Assembly: GCF_001202025.1 (NCBI RefSeq)
Contig: NZ_LGHS01000046.1
Location: 124,001 to 188,000 of the forward strand
DNA: 64,000 bases
Reading direction: 5' to 3'
From: Pseudorhodobacter aquimaris
Lineage (GTDB): Bacteria > Pseudomonadota > Alphaproteobacteria > Rhodobacterales > Rhodobacteraceae
A model generated the notes under the pieces. The model saw only the letters and a program-made list of their open reading frames with translations. It did not search any database and was not told where the DNA came from. The position numbers were made by a program, and so were the translations under genes. This document shows, one piece after another, positions 43,899 to 52,561 of the stretch. The stretch's first letter is position 1. Each line of letters begins with the position of its first letter.

Positions 43899-45154
43899 AA
43901 AGCCGGCTGACAACACTTCCCAACGGGTTTCGCATTGTGACCGAGGCGATGCCGGGCTTGAAATCTGCCAGCGTAGGGATCTGGGTCACCGCAGGCGGGC
44001 GGCATGAACGGGTAGAACAGAACGGCATCGCACATTTTCTGGAACATATGGCCTTCAAAGGCACGGAAAAGCGCAGCAGCTTGCAAATCGCCGAGTCAAT
44101 TGAAGATGTCGGCGGCTATATAAATGCCTATACCAGCCGCGAAATGACGGCCTATTATGCCCGCGTGTTGGAAGATGACGTGGCATTGGCGCTGGATGTG
44201 ATCGGCGATATCGTTCTTAACCCGGTGTTTGATCCCAGAGAAATCGAGATCGAGCGTCATGTGATTTTGCAAGAAATCGGACAGGCGATGGATACGCCGG
44301 ATGATATCGTCTTCGACTGGCTGCAAGAGGCCTGCTATCCCGATCAACCCTTTGGCCGCAGCATCCTTGGCCCCGCCGAACGCGTTAGCGGCTTTTCTCG
44401 CGAGGACCTGACCGGCTTCGTGGCCGAACATTACAGCCCTGACCGCATGATCCTTTCGGCGGCGGGCGCGGTGGACCATGACGCGATCGTTGCACAGGCC
44501 GAGGCGCTGTTTGGAGATCGTAAAGCCACGGGCAAGGCCCTCATCCAGCCCGCCGTCTTCAAAGGTGCCGAGCGGCGCGAGGTCAAGGCACTGGAACAGG
44601 TGCATTTCGCGCTGGCTTTTGATGCGCCGGGCTATCTTTCGCCCGATGTCTATACCGCACAGATTTACGCAATGGCCTTGGGGGGCGGTATGTCCAGCCG
44701 CCTGTTCCAGAAGGTGCGCGAAGAGCGGGGCCTGTGCTATTCCATATTCGCGCAATCGGGGGCCTATGAGGACAGCGGTCAGATCACGATCTACGCGGGC
44801 ACCTCAGAAGAGGAAATCGCGGATCTGAGCCAGATCACCCTGCAAGAGCTGCGCCGTGCCGCCACGGATATGAGCGAGGCAGAGGTCAACCGCGCGCGTG
44901 TCCAGCTAAAGGCGGGCATGCTGATGGGGCTAGAAAGCCCGTCAAGCCGCGCCGAACGTCTGGCACGTTTGCTGGCGATCTGGGGCCGTGTGCCGGACCC
45001 CGAGGAAGCAGTGGCCAAGATTGAGGCGGTGACCACCGAGGGCGTGCGCCGCTATGCCGCTGAGATGATTACGGCAGATTCGGCGTTGGCGCTTTACGGG
45101 CCCGTTGATGCCGCACCTAGCCTAGAGGACATCAGGCGGGGTCTTGCCGCCTGA
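43895..45154 (+). CDS. M16-family zinc peptidase (processing-peptidase type)
   Basis: The 419-residue protein has the inverted zinc motif HFLEH (His47, Glu50, His51) in NGIAHFLEHMAFKGTEKRSS, followed by GGYINAYTSREMTAYYARVL and the downstream Glu ligand region EIEIERHVILQEI, and the glycine-rich substrate loop ALGGGMSSRLFQKVREERGL. It resembles bacterial relatives of the mitochondrial processing peptidase beta subunit. The start codon is TTG at 43895, overlapping the thrC stop by four bases, with AAGGAT 8 bases upstream; starting there gives the family's usual TTLPNGFRIVTE at residues 6-17. The next in-frame ATG is internal. The GNAT gene downstream shares a base with its stop. Confidence 0.9.
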   Translation: MKSRLTTLPNGFRIVTEAMPGLKSASVGIWVTAGGRHERVEQNGIAHFLEHMAFKGTEKRSSLQIAESIEDVGGYINAYTSREMTAYYARVLEDDVALALDVIGDIVLNPVFDPREIEIERHVILQEIGQAMDTPDDIVFDWLQEACYPDQPFGRSILGPAERVSGFSREDLTGFVAEHYSPDRMILSAAGAVDHDAIVAQAEALFGDRKATGKALIQPAVFKGAERREVKALEQVHFALAFDAPGYLSPDVYTAQIYAMALGGGMSSRLFQKVREERGLCYSIFAQSGAYEDSGQITIYAGTSEEEIADLSQITLQELRRAATDMSEAEVNRARVQLKAGMLMGLESPSSRAERLARLLAIWGRVPDPEEAVAKIEAVTTEGVRRYAAEMITADSALALYGPVDAAPSLEDIRRGLAA

Positions 45155-45738
45155 TGCTCGGGTTTCGCCGCAAAGTCCGGATAGAGACAGAGCGCATGAC
45201 CCTGCGCCTGCCCATCCATACGGATTGGAACGGGTGGAGCGCGCTGCGGGCCGAAAGTACCAATTTCCTAACCCCATGGGAGCCGGTCTGGGCGACGGAC
45301 CATCTGTCACGGCGCGCTTTTACCAATCGCGTTTACTGGGCCTCGCGCGCGCAGGCGCAGGGGACAGCCTTGCCGATGATGCTGATCCGGCGTCAGGATC
45401 AACAGCTTTTGGGCGCGATCACGCTGGACAATATCCGCCGCGGCCCTTCGCAGGCGGGCACCCTTGGCTATTGGATCGGGCAGCCTTTTGCGCGTCAGGG
45501 GCTGATGCGCGAGGCCATTCTCGCCATTGTGCATCACGCCTTTACCGAGCTGGACCTGAGCCGGGTCGAGGCGGCCTGCCTGCCTGAAAACAGCGCCTCG
45601 CGCGGGGTACTGGAAAAGACCGGCTTCAAATATGAAGGTGTCGCGCAAAGCTATTTGCAGATCGCAGGGCGCTGGCGCAACCATGTGCTTTATGCCAACC
45701 TGCGCGGCGATCGGCGTGGCCGCACGGATGTCGGCTGA
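45154..45738 (+). CDS. GNAT N-acetyltransferase, RimJ/RimL type
   Basis: The 194-residue protein has the GNAT fold used by ribosomal-protein N-acetyltransferases: ETERMTLRLPIHTDWNGWSA at the start, LLGAITLDNIRRGPSQAGTL, GYWIGQPFARQGLMREAIL (acetyl-CoA loop) and VEAACLPENSASRGVLEKTG, FKYEGVAQSYLQIAGRWRNH. The exact substrate (a protein N terminus or small amine) is not shown. ATG at 45154 shares one base with the M16 stop, so thrC, the M16 gene and this gene form one unit. Confidence 0.88.
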   Translation: MLGFRRKVRIETERMTLRLPIHTDWNGWSALRAESTNFLTPWEPVWATDHLSRRAFTNRVYWASRAQAQGTALPMMLIRRQDQQLLGAITLDNIRRGPSQAGTLGYWIGQPFARQGLMREAILAIVHHAFTELDLSRVEAACLPENSASRGVLEKTGFKYEGVAQSYLQIAGRWRNHVLYANLRGDRRGRTDVG

Positions 45739-45761
45739 TCTTTCCAAAACAAGGAGCCACC

Positions 45762-47180
45762 ATGCTGAACCCAGCCGATGCTGCCTTTCTCGAATCCCTT
45801 GCGAATGCATTGCCCGAAGGGGTGATTTCACCGACAGAGCCGCGCTATCTTGAGGATCCGCGCAGGCGGGTAACGGGGCAAGCGGGGGGGATTGCGCGCC
45901 CGCGCACGGTTGAGGATGTCTCGGTGATCCTTGCGGCCTGTCATGCGGCGCGTGTCGGTGTGATCCCCTACGGCGGCGGCACGGGGCTGGTCTGGGCGCA
46001 GGTGCAGCCAACCGGCCCCGCCCCTTTGGTTTTGTCGTTGGAACGGATGCGGGCGGTGCGCGCCGTGCATCCGTCCGAAAATGTGATGGTGGTTGAGGCA
46101 GGCGCCACGCTGGCCGAGGTGCAAGCGGCGGCTGAAGAGGCGGGGCGGCTTTTCCCGCTGTCACTGGCCAGTCAGGGCAGCGCACAGATCGGCGGCAATC
46201 TGGCGACCAATGCGGGCGGGGTCAATGTGCTGCGCTATGGCAATACGCGGGATCTGTGCTTGGGGTTGGAGGCGGTCTTGCCCGATGGGACTATCTGGCA
46301 CGGGCTGAAACGTCTGCGCAAGGATAACACCGGATATGATCTGCGCAATCTTTTGATCGGGGCCGAAGGGACGCTTGGGATTATTACGGCGGCCAGCCTG
46401 AAGCTCTCACCGATACCGGCGGCGATGGGGACGGCGCTGATGGTGGTGCCCAGTCCGGCGGCGGCGCTGGACCTCTTGGCGCTGGTGCAAGCGCGGCTTG
46501 GCGGTTTGGTGTCGGCATTTGAGTTGATATCGGGCGTGGGCCTGTCGTTTCTGGCCGAGAAAATGCCCGAGCTGCGCCAGCCCTTTGCGCAGGTGCCTGA
46601 GTGGATGGTGTTGCTCGAGGTGGGCCTGCCTGATGGGCTGGACCCGGATGCCGCCCTGACCGGACTGTTTGAAGCGGCCGCAGAGGCCGGGCTGGTGCTG
46701 GACGGGCTTATCGCGCAATCGCACGCGCAGCGCGATGATTTCTGGTCCGTGCGTGAGAATATACCAGAGGCAAACCGCCGGATCGGCGCAATTTCCAGCC
46801 ATGATATTTCCCTGCCTTTGGGCGAGGTGGCGGGGTTCATTGCCGAGGGCGCGCCTGCGCTTGCGACATTGGGGGATTTTCGGATCAATTGTTTTGGTCA
46901 TCTGGGGGATGGCAACCTGCATTACAACCTGTTCCCCAAAGCCGGAGAGACCCGCGAGCAGCATGAAAACAGCCGTGAGGCCATCAAGACCATGGTGCAT
47001 GATATGGTCCATGCGCGCGGCGGCTCGGTCAGTGCGGAACACGGGATCGGGCGGCTCAAGGTTGATGATCTGGAGAAATACGGCGATCCGGCAAAGCTGG
47101 CGGCGATGCGGGCGATCAAATTGGCGCTTGATCCGAAGGGGATTATGAATCCCGGTGCGGTCCTGCGGGCAGCCCCTTGA
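45762..47180 (+). CDS. FAD-binding oxidoreductase, GlcD / D-2-hydroxyacid dehydrogenase family
   Basis: The 472-residue flavoprotein has a PCMH-type FAD domain (GGIARPRTVEDVSVILAACH, VIPYGGGTGLVWAQ, NVMVVEAGATLAEVQAAAEE, GGNLATNAGGVNVLRYGNTR) and the FAD-oxidase C-terminal domain with NCFGHLGDGNLHYNLF and SVSAEHGIGRLKVDDL, whose histidines bind metal. The family includes D-lactate, D-2-hydroxyglutarate and glycolate dehydrogenases; the substrate cannot be fixed from sequence. No GlcE/GlcF partner is present, so it is probably a self-contained D-2-hydroxyacid dehydrogenase. Starts 24 bases after the GNAT gene with AAGGAG upstream. Confidence 0.85.
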   Translation: MLNPADAAFLESLANALPEGVISPTEPRYLEDPRRRVTGQAGGIARPRTVEDVSVILAACHAARVGVIPYGGGTGLVWAQVQPTGPAPLVLSLERMRAVRAVHPSENVMVVEAGATLAEVQAAAEEAGRLFPLSLASQGSAQIGGNLATNAGGVNVLRYGNTRDLCLGLEAVLPDGTIWHGLKRLRKDNTGYDLRNLLIGAEGTLGIITAASLKLSPIPAAMGTALMVVPSPAAALDLLALVQARLGGLVSAFELISGVGLSFLAEKMPELRQPFAQVPEWMVLLEVGLPDGLDPDAALTGLFEAAAEAGLVLDGLIAQSHAQRDDFWSVRENIPEANRRIGAISSHDISLPLGEVAGFIAEGAPALATLGDFRINCFGHLGDGNLHYNLFPKAGETREQHENSREAIKTMVHDMVHARGGSVSAEHGIGRLKVDDLEKYGDPAKLAAMRAIKLALDPKGIMNPGAVLRAAP

Positions 47181-47189
47181 TATTAAAAT

Positions 47190-47215
47190 GCCCTACCGGG
47201 GTGAACCGGCAGGGC
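47190..47215 (-). terminator. Hairpin between convergent flavoprotein and apt genes
   Basis: GCCCT-A-CCGG (47190-47199) pairs with CCGG-C-AGGGC (47206-47215), with one A-C mismatch and a 6-base loop. On the minus strand it is followed by ATTTTAATA, a better U-run than on the plus strand, so it most likely ends apt-mtnP transcription; it may act in both directions. Confidence 0.6.
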
Positions 47216-47315
47216 TGGGGTTAAATGGTCACGTGTTTGCAAGCAGCGACCGGTTTTTCCCGGTGACCCCAGTTTAGCGCCAATTTATTACCAAATGGTT
47301 ACCGGATCTGATCTT

Positions 47316-47849
47316 TCAAAGGCCTTCAAAGGTGCATAGGGCATGCACCTCCATCGCCATCGCATTCAACTTGGTGCGGCCGCCAAGATCGGGCAAATCG
47401 ACCACAAAGGCACAGCCGACAACCTGCGCACCCAGCCGTTCGATCAGCTTGATCCCCGCCTCGGCGGTGCCGCCAGTTGCCAAAAGATCATCGACCAAAA
47501 GCACCTTTTCGCCGGGCAGGAATGCGTCGTCATGCACCTCGATCTCGGCCTGGGCGTATTCCAGCGTATAGGCTTGGGAGAGGGTGCGCCCCGGCAGTTT
47601 GCCTTTTTTGCGGATGGGAACAAAGCCGGTCGAAAGCTGATGCGCCACCGCCCCGCCAAGAATAAAGCCCCGCGCCTCCAGCCCCGCGACCTTGTCGATA
47701 TCAAGGCCCGCATAGGGCGAAAGCAACTGGTCCACGGCTATACGAAACCCGCGCGGATCGGCAAAAAGCGTGGTGACATCCCGAAACAGGATCCCCTCAT
47801 GCGGGAAATCCTTGATCGTGCGGATATAGTCTTTGACGGTTTTGGTCAT
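47316..47849 (-). CDS. apt: Adenine phosphoribosyltransferase
   Basis: Apt salvages adenine to AMP with PRPP. The 177-residue protein starts [20 protein letters not shown] and shows [49 protein letters not shown], and the PRPP loop [17 protein letters not shown]. The ATG at 47849 gives the usual length; upstream frame extends into mtnP. It lies 28 bases after mtnP, which releases adenine, so the pair forms a methylthioadenosine-adenine salvage unit. Confidence 0.95.
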   Translation of the reverse strand: MTKTVKDYIRTIKDFPHEGILFRDVTTLFADPRGFRIAVDQLLSPYAGLDIDKVAGLEARGFILGGAVAHQLSTGFVPIRKKGKLPGRTLSQAYTLEYAQAEIEVHDDAFLPGEKVLLVDDLLATGGTAEAGIKLIERLGAQVVGCAFVVDLPDLGGRTKLNAMAMEVHALCTFEGL

Positions 47850-47877
47850 AAAATGCCTTCGGTTGCGAATGGGGGGA

Positions 47878-48738
47878 TCAGAGCAGGCGACCCGCGACGA
47901 CATCCAGCTTGGCCAGAAAATCAGGATCACGGGCAGAGGGCGCGGTCATGATCGCATGTTCAAGCGCGCGGTCACAGCCATTCGGACAAGGCGCACGATC
48001 AGCACCCAAAAGCGCGGGCAGGCGGGCGATCATATCCTTGGCGTGGCCGGAATTGGCGGTCAGGGTGGCGATCACCTCGGCCACATCCACCGCGCCGTGA
48101 TCCTCATGCCAGCAATCGAAATCGGTAACCATCGCGACAGAAGCATAGCAAAGCTCTGCTTCGCGGGCGAGTTTGGCCTCGGGCATATTGGTCATGCCGA
48201 TCACATCCGCCCCCCAAGCGCGGTACAGCCGCGATTCCGCCAGCGTCGAAAACTGCGGCCCCTCCATCGCCAGATAGGTGCCGCCCTGATGCACCCGCAC
48301 CCCCAATGCCGCCTGCGCACAGGCCGCCCCCAGACGCGGACAGGTGGGATGCGCCAAAGAGACATGCGCCACACAGCCGGTGCCGAAAAAGGATTTCTCC
48401 CGCGCGAAGGTCCGGTCAATGAATTGATCCACGATCACAAAATCGCCGGGCGCGTAATCTTCGCGCAAGGAGCCACAGGCGGAAACCGAGATGACATCGG
48501 TGCAGCCCAACCGTTTGAGCGCATCGATATTGGCGCGGTAGGGCACATCGGTGGGCGAGAGCCGGTGCCCGCGGCCGTGGCGGGGCAGAAACGCCATTGG
48601 CACCCCGTCCAGCCGCCCCACAAGCACCTGATCCGAGGGCGCCCCCCAGGGGGTTTTCGCCTTGACCCAGGATGCCCCCTCCAGCCCCGCGATCTCATAA
48701 AGGCCGGAGCCGCCGATAACGCCGATCATGGATTCCAT
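47878..48738 (-). CDS. mtnP: S-methyl-5'-thioadenosine phosphorylase
   Basis: MtnP splits methylthioadenosine (from polyamine synthesis) into adenine and methylthioribose-1-phosphate. The 286-residue protein has [20 protein letters not shown], the phosphate/ribose segments [59 protein letters not shown] and [20 protein letters not shown], matching the trimeric PNP/MTAP family. The ATG at 48738 has AGGAGG 8 bases upstream, which decides it over the internal ATG at 48729. apt follows. Confidence 0.94.
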   Translation of the reverse strand: MESMIGVIGGSGLYEIAGLEGASWVKAKTPWGAPSDQVLVGRLDGVPMAFLPRHGRGHRLSPTDVPYRANIDALKRLGCTDVISVSACGSLREDYAPGDFVIVDQFIDRTFAREKSFFGTGCVAHVSLAHPTCPRLGAACAQAALGVRVHQGGTYLAMEGPQFSTLAESRLYRAWGADVIGMTNMPEAKLAREAELCYASVAMVTDFDCWHEDHGAVDVAEVIATLTANSGHAKDMIARLPALLGADRAPCPNGCDRALEHAIMTAPSARDPDFLAKLDVVAGRLL

Positions 48739-48882
48739 GCCTGTCGCCTCCTTTTTCCAACAATGACGATAGGGCGTAGCCTGCCTTCACGAAAGAGGAA
48801 AATCCACGGCGCCCCTTTCGGTCTTGCATATGCCGCGCCTGCATGTTTCTTGCGTCGGGGATCAGCGCGGAGGGCAGTATCC

Positions 48883-49395
48883 TTGTACAAGCTGGAGCAA
48901 GAGACCGACGCCGACTGGTGGGAGGTAGAGGCGCTATATGATCTGTGCTTTGCGCCGGGGCGTACGGCGCTGTCGTCCTACCGTCTGCGCGAAGGGGTGC
49001 GCACGATTGCAGCCCTTAGTCTGGTCTTGCGGGATGGGGACGGGGTCTTGGCCGCCGCGATCCGCTATTGGCCGGTCAGGGTCGGGGGGCATGATGTGTT
49101 GCTCTTGGGGCCGATTGCCGTGCATCCGACGCGGCAGGGCGAGGGGCTGGGCGGGCTGTTGATGACCGAGAGCCTGGCGCGTGCAAGGGGGCTGGAATGG
49201 GACCGCGTGCTTTTGGTGGGCGATGCCCCCTATTACAGCCGGTTCGGTTTTACCAAGCTGGAGGGGGTGGTGATGCCGCCGCCGACCAATCCCGACCGCG
49301 TCTTGGGCCTGTCGTTGCGTGAAAACGCATGGCAAGGCGTGTCAGGGCCGGTAGAGCGTGCCGCTTGTTTTGCGCCCAAAGGCACATTATCTTAG
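48883..49395 (+). CDS. GNAT N-acetyltransferase (YhbS-like)
   Basis: The roughly 170-residue protein shows the GNAT acetyl-CoA site LLLGPIAVHPTRQGEGLGGL followed by LMTESLARARGLEWDRVLLV, and GDAPYYSRFGFTKLEG near the C terminus, typical of the YhbS/COG3153 subgroup. No ATG fits; the TTG at 48883 has GGAGGG 8 bases upstream and starts right before the conserved YKLEQETDADWWEVEALYD region. A longer frame from 48762 would add low-quality residues near mtnP. Substrate unknown. The EcsC-type gene follows after four bases. Confidence 0.8.
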   Translation: MYKLEQETDADWWEVEALYDLCFAPGRTALSSYRLREGVRTIAALSLVLRDGDGVLAAAIRYWPVRVGGHDVLLLGPIAVHPTRQGEGLGGLLMTESLARARGLEWDRVLLVGDAPYYSRFGFTKLEGVVMPPPTNPDRVLGLSLRENAWQGVSGPVERAACFAPKGTLS

Positions 49396-49399
49396 GGGG

Positions 49400-50176
49400 A
49401 TGGATCAAGAAACACTCGCCCCTTTGCCCGTCCCACACAACCACGACCCGCTGCCCGAGATTTCGGCGCTGGCTGCACGGCAGTTGCGCGCTGACGGGCC
49501 GTTGATGCGGGTGATAAACAAGTTTGGCGGCAGGATTGAACAGCAGATGGCGCATTTGCCCGCCGGGCTGCGCGGCCAGATCGAAAGCATCACGACCCAG
49601 GCCCTGACCCGTGCCGTCAACCTTGCACAGCATGGACGCAACGCGCCTGATTTCGGGCGACGCGGGGCCCCGGCGCTTGCGGCTTTTACGGGGGCCGTTG
49701 GCGGGGTCGGCGGGGTTGCGACGGCCCTTGCTGAACTGCCGGTGACGGTTACCGTGATCTTGCATGCCATCCTGCGCGCGGCCGAGGCCGAGGGGTTTGA
49801 CACCAGCCTGCCCGAGGTGCGGGCCGAAGCCCTGCGTGTGCTGACGATGGGCGGGCCGATGGCGGATGATGATGGGATCAACACCTCTTTTATCGGGGTG
49901 CGGATCACGTTGACGGGCCCTGCGCTGCACAAGCTGCTGGCCAAGATCGTTCCGGGCTTTGCCACGGTTCTGGGCCAGAAACTTGCCGCGCAATCGGTGC
50001 CGGTTCTGGGCGCGGTCTCAGGCGCGGCGCTGAATACGGCCTTTTTGACCCATTACCGCGAATTGGCGCATATCCGTTTTGGCCTGCTGCGCCTGTCCGC
50101 CTTGCACGGGGCGGAACCCGTCCGCGCCGCGTTTGAGCAAGAGCTGCGCGCGCAAAAGCGGCTCAAGTCCCGCTAA
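49400..50176 (+). CDS. EcsC family protein
   Basis: The 258-residue protein matches the EcsC family in layout: GGRIEQQMAHLPAGLRGQIE with helices, a glycine/alanine-rich segment AAFTGAVGGVGGVATALAEL, PVTVTVILHAILRAAEAEGF, the region GVRITLTGPALHKLLAKIVP and GQKLAAQSVPVLGAVSGAAL. EcsC was named from a Bacillus ABC-transporter operon; its function is not known, and the glycine-rich hydrophobic stretches suggest membrane association. The ATG at 49400 follows AGGGGG and lies four bases after the GNAT stop. Confidence 0.82.
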   Translation: MDQETLAPLPVPHNHDPLPEISALAARQLRADGPLMRVINKFGGRIEQQMAHLPAGLRGQIESITTQALTRAVNLAQHGRNAPDFGRRGAPALAAFTGAVGGVGGVATALAELPVTVTVILHAILRAAEAEGFDTSLPEVRAEALRVLTMGGPMADDDGINTSFIGVRITLTGPALHKLLAKIVPGFATVLGQKLAAQSVPVLGAVSGAALNTAFLTHYRELAHIRFGLLRLSALHGAEPVRAAFEQELRAQKRLKSR

Positions 50177-50179
50177 TGT

Positions 50180-51093
50180 TCAGCGGTGGGTTTGCCACAG
50201 GCCCGCGCGGGCCCCTTCGGTCACAAAAACAGCCAGATGGTACAGCAAGCGCGACAGCGCGGCATCCCAAAGGGTCTTTCCGTTTTCATCAAGCTGGTTT
50301 ACCCAGTCGGCGGCCTCTGTGGCGCTGATGTAGCGCGTGAATATCACCTCGGCACAGGCATTGGCCGCAGCCTTTGCATCGGGATCGCCGGTCTGGACAA
50401 ATTGCGCGGCATAGACCTTGCCTGCCTCGGTCAGGGGCCACAAAAGATGTGAGGGTTCCGTCACCTGCCCCTCGGCGTCAAGCGCATCATAGGGCGCGCC
50501 TTTAAGTAGGCCGTGGCGGCGGATGCCGTGGGTCTCGACAAAACCTTGCATCCGGTCGGCCAATGCCAGTGCGCCTCCAGCATATGCATATGCGGATTTT
50601 GTGAGCGCAGCGCGTCGCCCTCTGCCGCCCTGTCATCCTCCCATAACGAGCCATCCGGCGCGGTCAGATGGTCGCGGATAAAGCCCCAGCAGGCGTCGAT
50701 ATTATTGGTGCTGACCAGCATTGGGTCCGCGCGGTGCAATGTCGCCATCGCCAGCAAGACAAAGGCTTGGTCATAGCTGCGCCGCAGGTGGCCATCCGCC
50801 GCCGTGGATTGGCGAAAGCCGCCGTCCTTGTCGCGCAGCTGCGCCAGCATATAGGCATAGACGCGCCGCGCAGCCTCAAGCAGCCCCGGCGTGCCATCGG
50901 TCAGATGCAGATGCGCCAAGGTAAACACGATACGCGCTTGGGTCAGGGTGGTTGCGGGGGCGTCGGGGGTGCCAAGGCTTTCGACGACTGGTGCGGGGGC
51001 ATCTCCGGCAGGCAGGGCGCGCGCCAGCCATGCAGGCATGAAGTCAGAAGCAAAGCGGTCCGGGCTATGCGCCGAGGCGTTAGGTACTGGCAA
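50180..51093 (-). pseudogene. AGE-family sugar epimerase/isomerase, broken by a -1 frameshift
   Basis: Two overlapping frames together make one N-acylglucosamine 2-epimerase (AGE)-family protein of about 305 residues. The first frame, from a TTG at 51093 with AAAGGA upstream, holds TTLTQARIVFTLAHLHLTDG, DGGFRQSTAADGHLRRSYDQ, AFVLLAMATLHRADP and the conserved NPHMHMLEA. The second frame, 50180-50563, resumes with LALADRMQGFVETH and includes EPSHLLWPLTEAGKVYAA and TLWDAALSRLLYHLAVFVTE. At 50571-50574 one base appears missing: adding one G restores EAALALADRM. It follows uxuB by 25 bases and would have completed a three-gene sugar operon. Either a real pseudogene or a sequencing error; no slippery heptamer is seen. 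Confidence 0.8.
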
Positions 51094-51118
51094 GATCTGT
51101 GGTCCTTTCAACGGCTGG

Positions 51119-52561
51119 TCAAAGGGGCTCTTGGGCGATCGCATTGGCCATGCCACTCGCCAGCATGATTTGCAGCCGATCGGCGCAAGCCCGCCGAAAG
51201 CTGTTGTTTTCAACCAATGCCTTTGGGAAAAGATCGGGCAGGCCGATCAGGGCATCGCATATGGCTGCGGTAGTGGTGGCACCCTTCAGCGCGGCGTGAA
51301 TTTCTGCCGCGCGCGGATCGCGCAGATCATAGGGCCGTCCCTGTTCATCAATGCCGGTGCAATAACGCATCCAAGCGGCTGTCGCAAAAGCAAAGGCCTC
51401 GATGTTGGTGCCTGCCTCGACATCGGGGGCGAGAATCCGTTGTGGCAGCTTTTCGGTACCATCCATGGCGATCTGATAGGTTTGATGTGCGATGGACCGA
51501 TTGGCAAAACGGGCCAAAAGCGCATGGCGGTAGGCATCCAGATCAATATCGGCAAGCGCGCCCAAACCTGCCGCCGCGGCCTTCATGTGACGGTCCACCA
51601 AGACGACCAAAGGGGCATCCTGCATCGCATCACGCACAAACTCATGCCCCGCGATAAAACCGGCATAGGCGATCAGGGAATGCGCCCCGTTCAGCATCCG
51701 CAGCTTCATCCGCTCATAGGGGGCGACGTCTTGGACGAAAAGCGCGCCTGCGGCATCCCATGCGGGGCGGCCTTGGGGGAAATTATCCTCGATCACCCAT
51801 TGCGCAAACGCCTCGCATTCAATCGCGGCGGTATCCGTCACACCAAAGAGATCCTTGATGCGGTCCGCCGTGGCATCGGTCGCCGCAGGGGTGATCCGGT
51901 CAACCATGGATGCGGGGAAGGCGGTATTGGCCGCGATCCATTCCGCCAGCCCGGTATCAACACGGCGGGCAAAGCCCAGAACTCCGGCGCGCAGCAAGGC
52001 ACCGTTTTCGGGCAGGTTGTCGCAACACAGGATGGCAGGGGCGGGCAGGCTTGCCTTTTGCCGTCGCCGCAAGCCCTCGACCAAAAGCCCCAAAACGCCG
52101 TTGGCATGGCGCGGATCCTTCAGATCGGCGGCAACATCGGGGTGGGCGGGATCGATATCCATTGCGGCGCGGTCAATGCCGTAAGCTTTTTCGGTGACGG
52201 TCAGAGTGATCACCCGAACCTCGGGCCGGGCGAGGGCGGCGCGCACCGCTTCGCCATCGCGGGCGGCGGCCAGCGTTTCACCGATTGCGGCGATCACGCG
52301 GGTCCGGTCGGTATCGCCCCGCTCGGTCAGGGTGAAAAGCCCGTCTTGGGCGGCTAGCGCATCGATGATGTCGGTCGAGCGCAGGCTGACACCCAGAATG
52401 CGCCAATCGCCCCCCTCTGCGGCAAGGGCGCCGTCGGTATAGGCCGCCTGATGCGCACGGTGAAACGCCCCGAGGCCCAGATGCAAAATGCCGATCCCAT
52501 GTGCTGCCGGATCATAGGCGGGGGCCAGCGATGGCGGCAGATTTTTAAGGCTAAGCCGCAT
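51119..52561 (-). CDS. uxuB: Mannitol dehydrogenase-family oxidoreductase, likely fructuronate reductase UxuB
   Basis: The 480-residue NAD(P)-dependent enzyme belongs to the long-chain mannitol dehydrogenase family: GIGILHLGLGAFHRAHQAAY with the nucleotide-binding glycines, VITLTVTEKAYGID, ILCCDNLPENGALLRAGVLG, VDRITPAATDATADRIKDLF, EAFAQWVIEDNFPQGRPAWD and the catalytic KLRMLNGAHSLIAYAGFIAG. Next to uxuA it most likely reduces fructuronate to mannonate, but mannitol or tagaturonate dehydrogenases look similar. The ATG at 52561 shares one base with the uxuA stop; a GTG just before it is in frame. Confidence 0.82.
   Translation of the reverse strand: MRLSLKNLPPSLAPAYDPAAHGIGILHLGLGAFHRAHQAAYTDGALAAEGGDWRILGVSLRSTDIIDALAAQDGLFTLTERGDTDRTRVIAAIGETLAAARDGEAVRAALARPEVRVITLTVTEKAYGIDRAAMDIDPAHPDVAADLKDPRHANGVLGLLVEGLRRRQKASLPAPAILCCDNLPENGALLRAGVLGFARRVDTGLAEWIAANTAFPASMVDRITPAATDATADRIKDLFGVTDTAAIECEAFAQWVIEDNFPQGRPAWDAAGALFVQDVAPYERMKLRMLNGAHSLIAYAGFIAGHEFVRDAMQDAPLVVLVDRHMKAAAAGLGALADIDLDAYRHALLARFANRSIAHQTYQIAMDGTEKLPQRILAPDVEAGTNIEAFAFATAAWMRYCTGIDEQGRPYDLRDPRAAEIHAALKGATTTAAICDALIGLPDLFPKALVENNSFRRACADRLQIMLASGMANAIAQEPL

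Noticed and set aside
50461-50580. Programmed -1 ribosomal frameshift in the AGE-family gene
   Set aside because: No slippery heptamer or downstream pseudoknot-like structure was seen at the junction; a one-base loss explains the data more simply.
50891-52357. A 488-codon plus-strand open frame opposite uxuB
   Set aside because: Shadow of uxuB; low-complexity Gly/Arg/His content and no recognised motifs.
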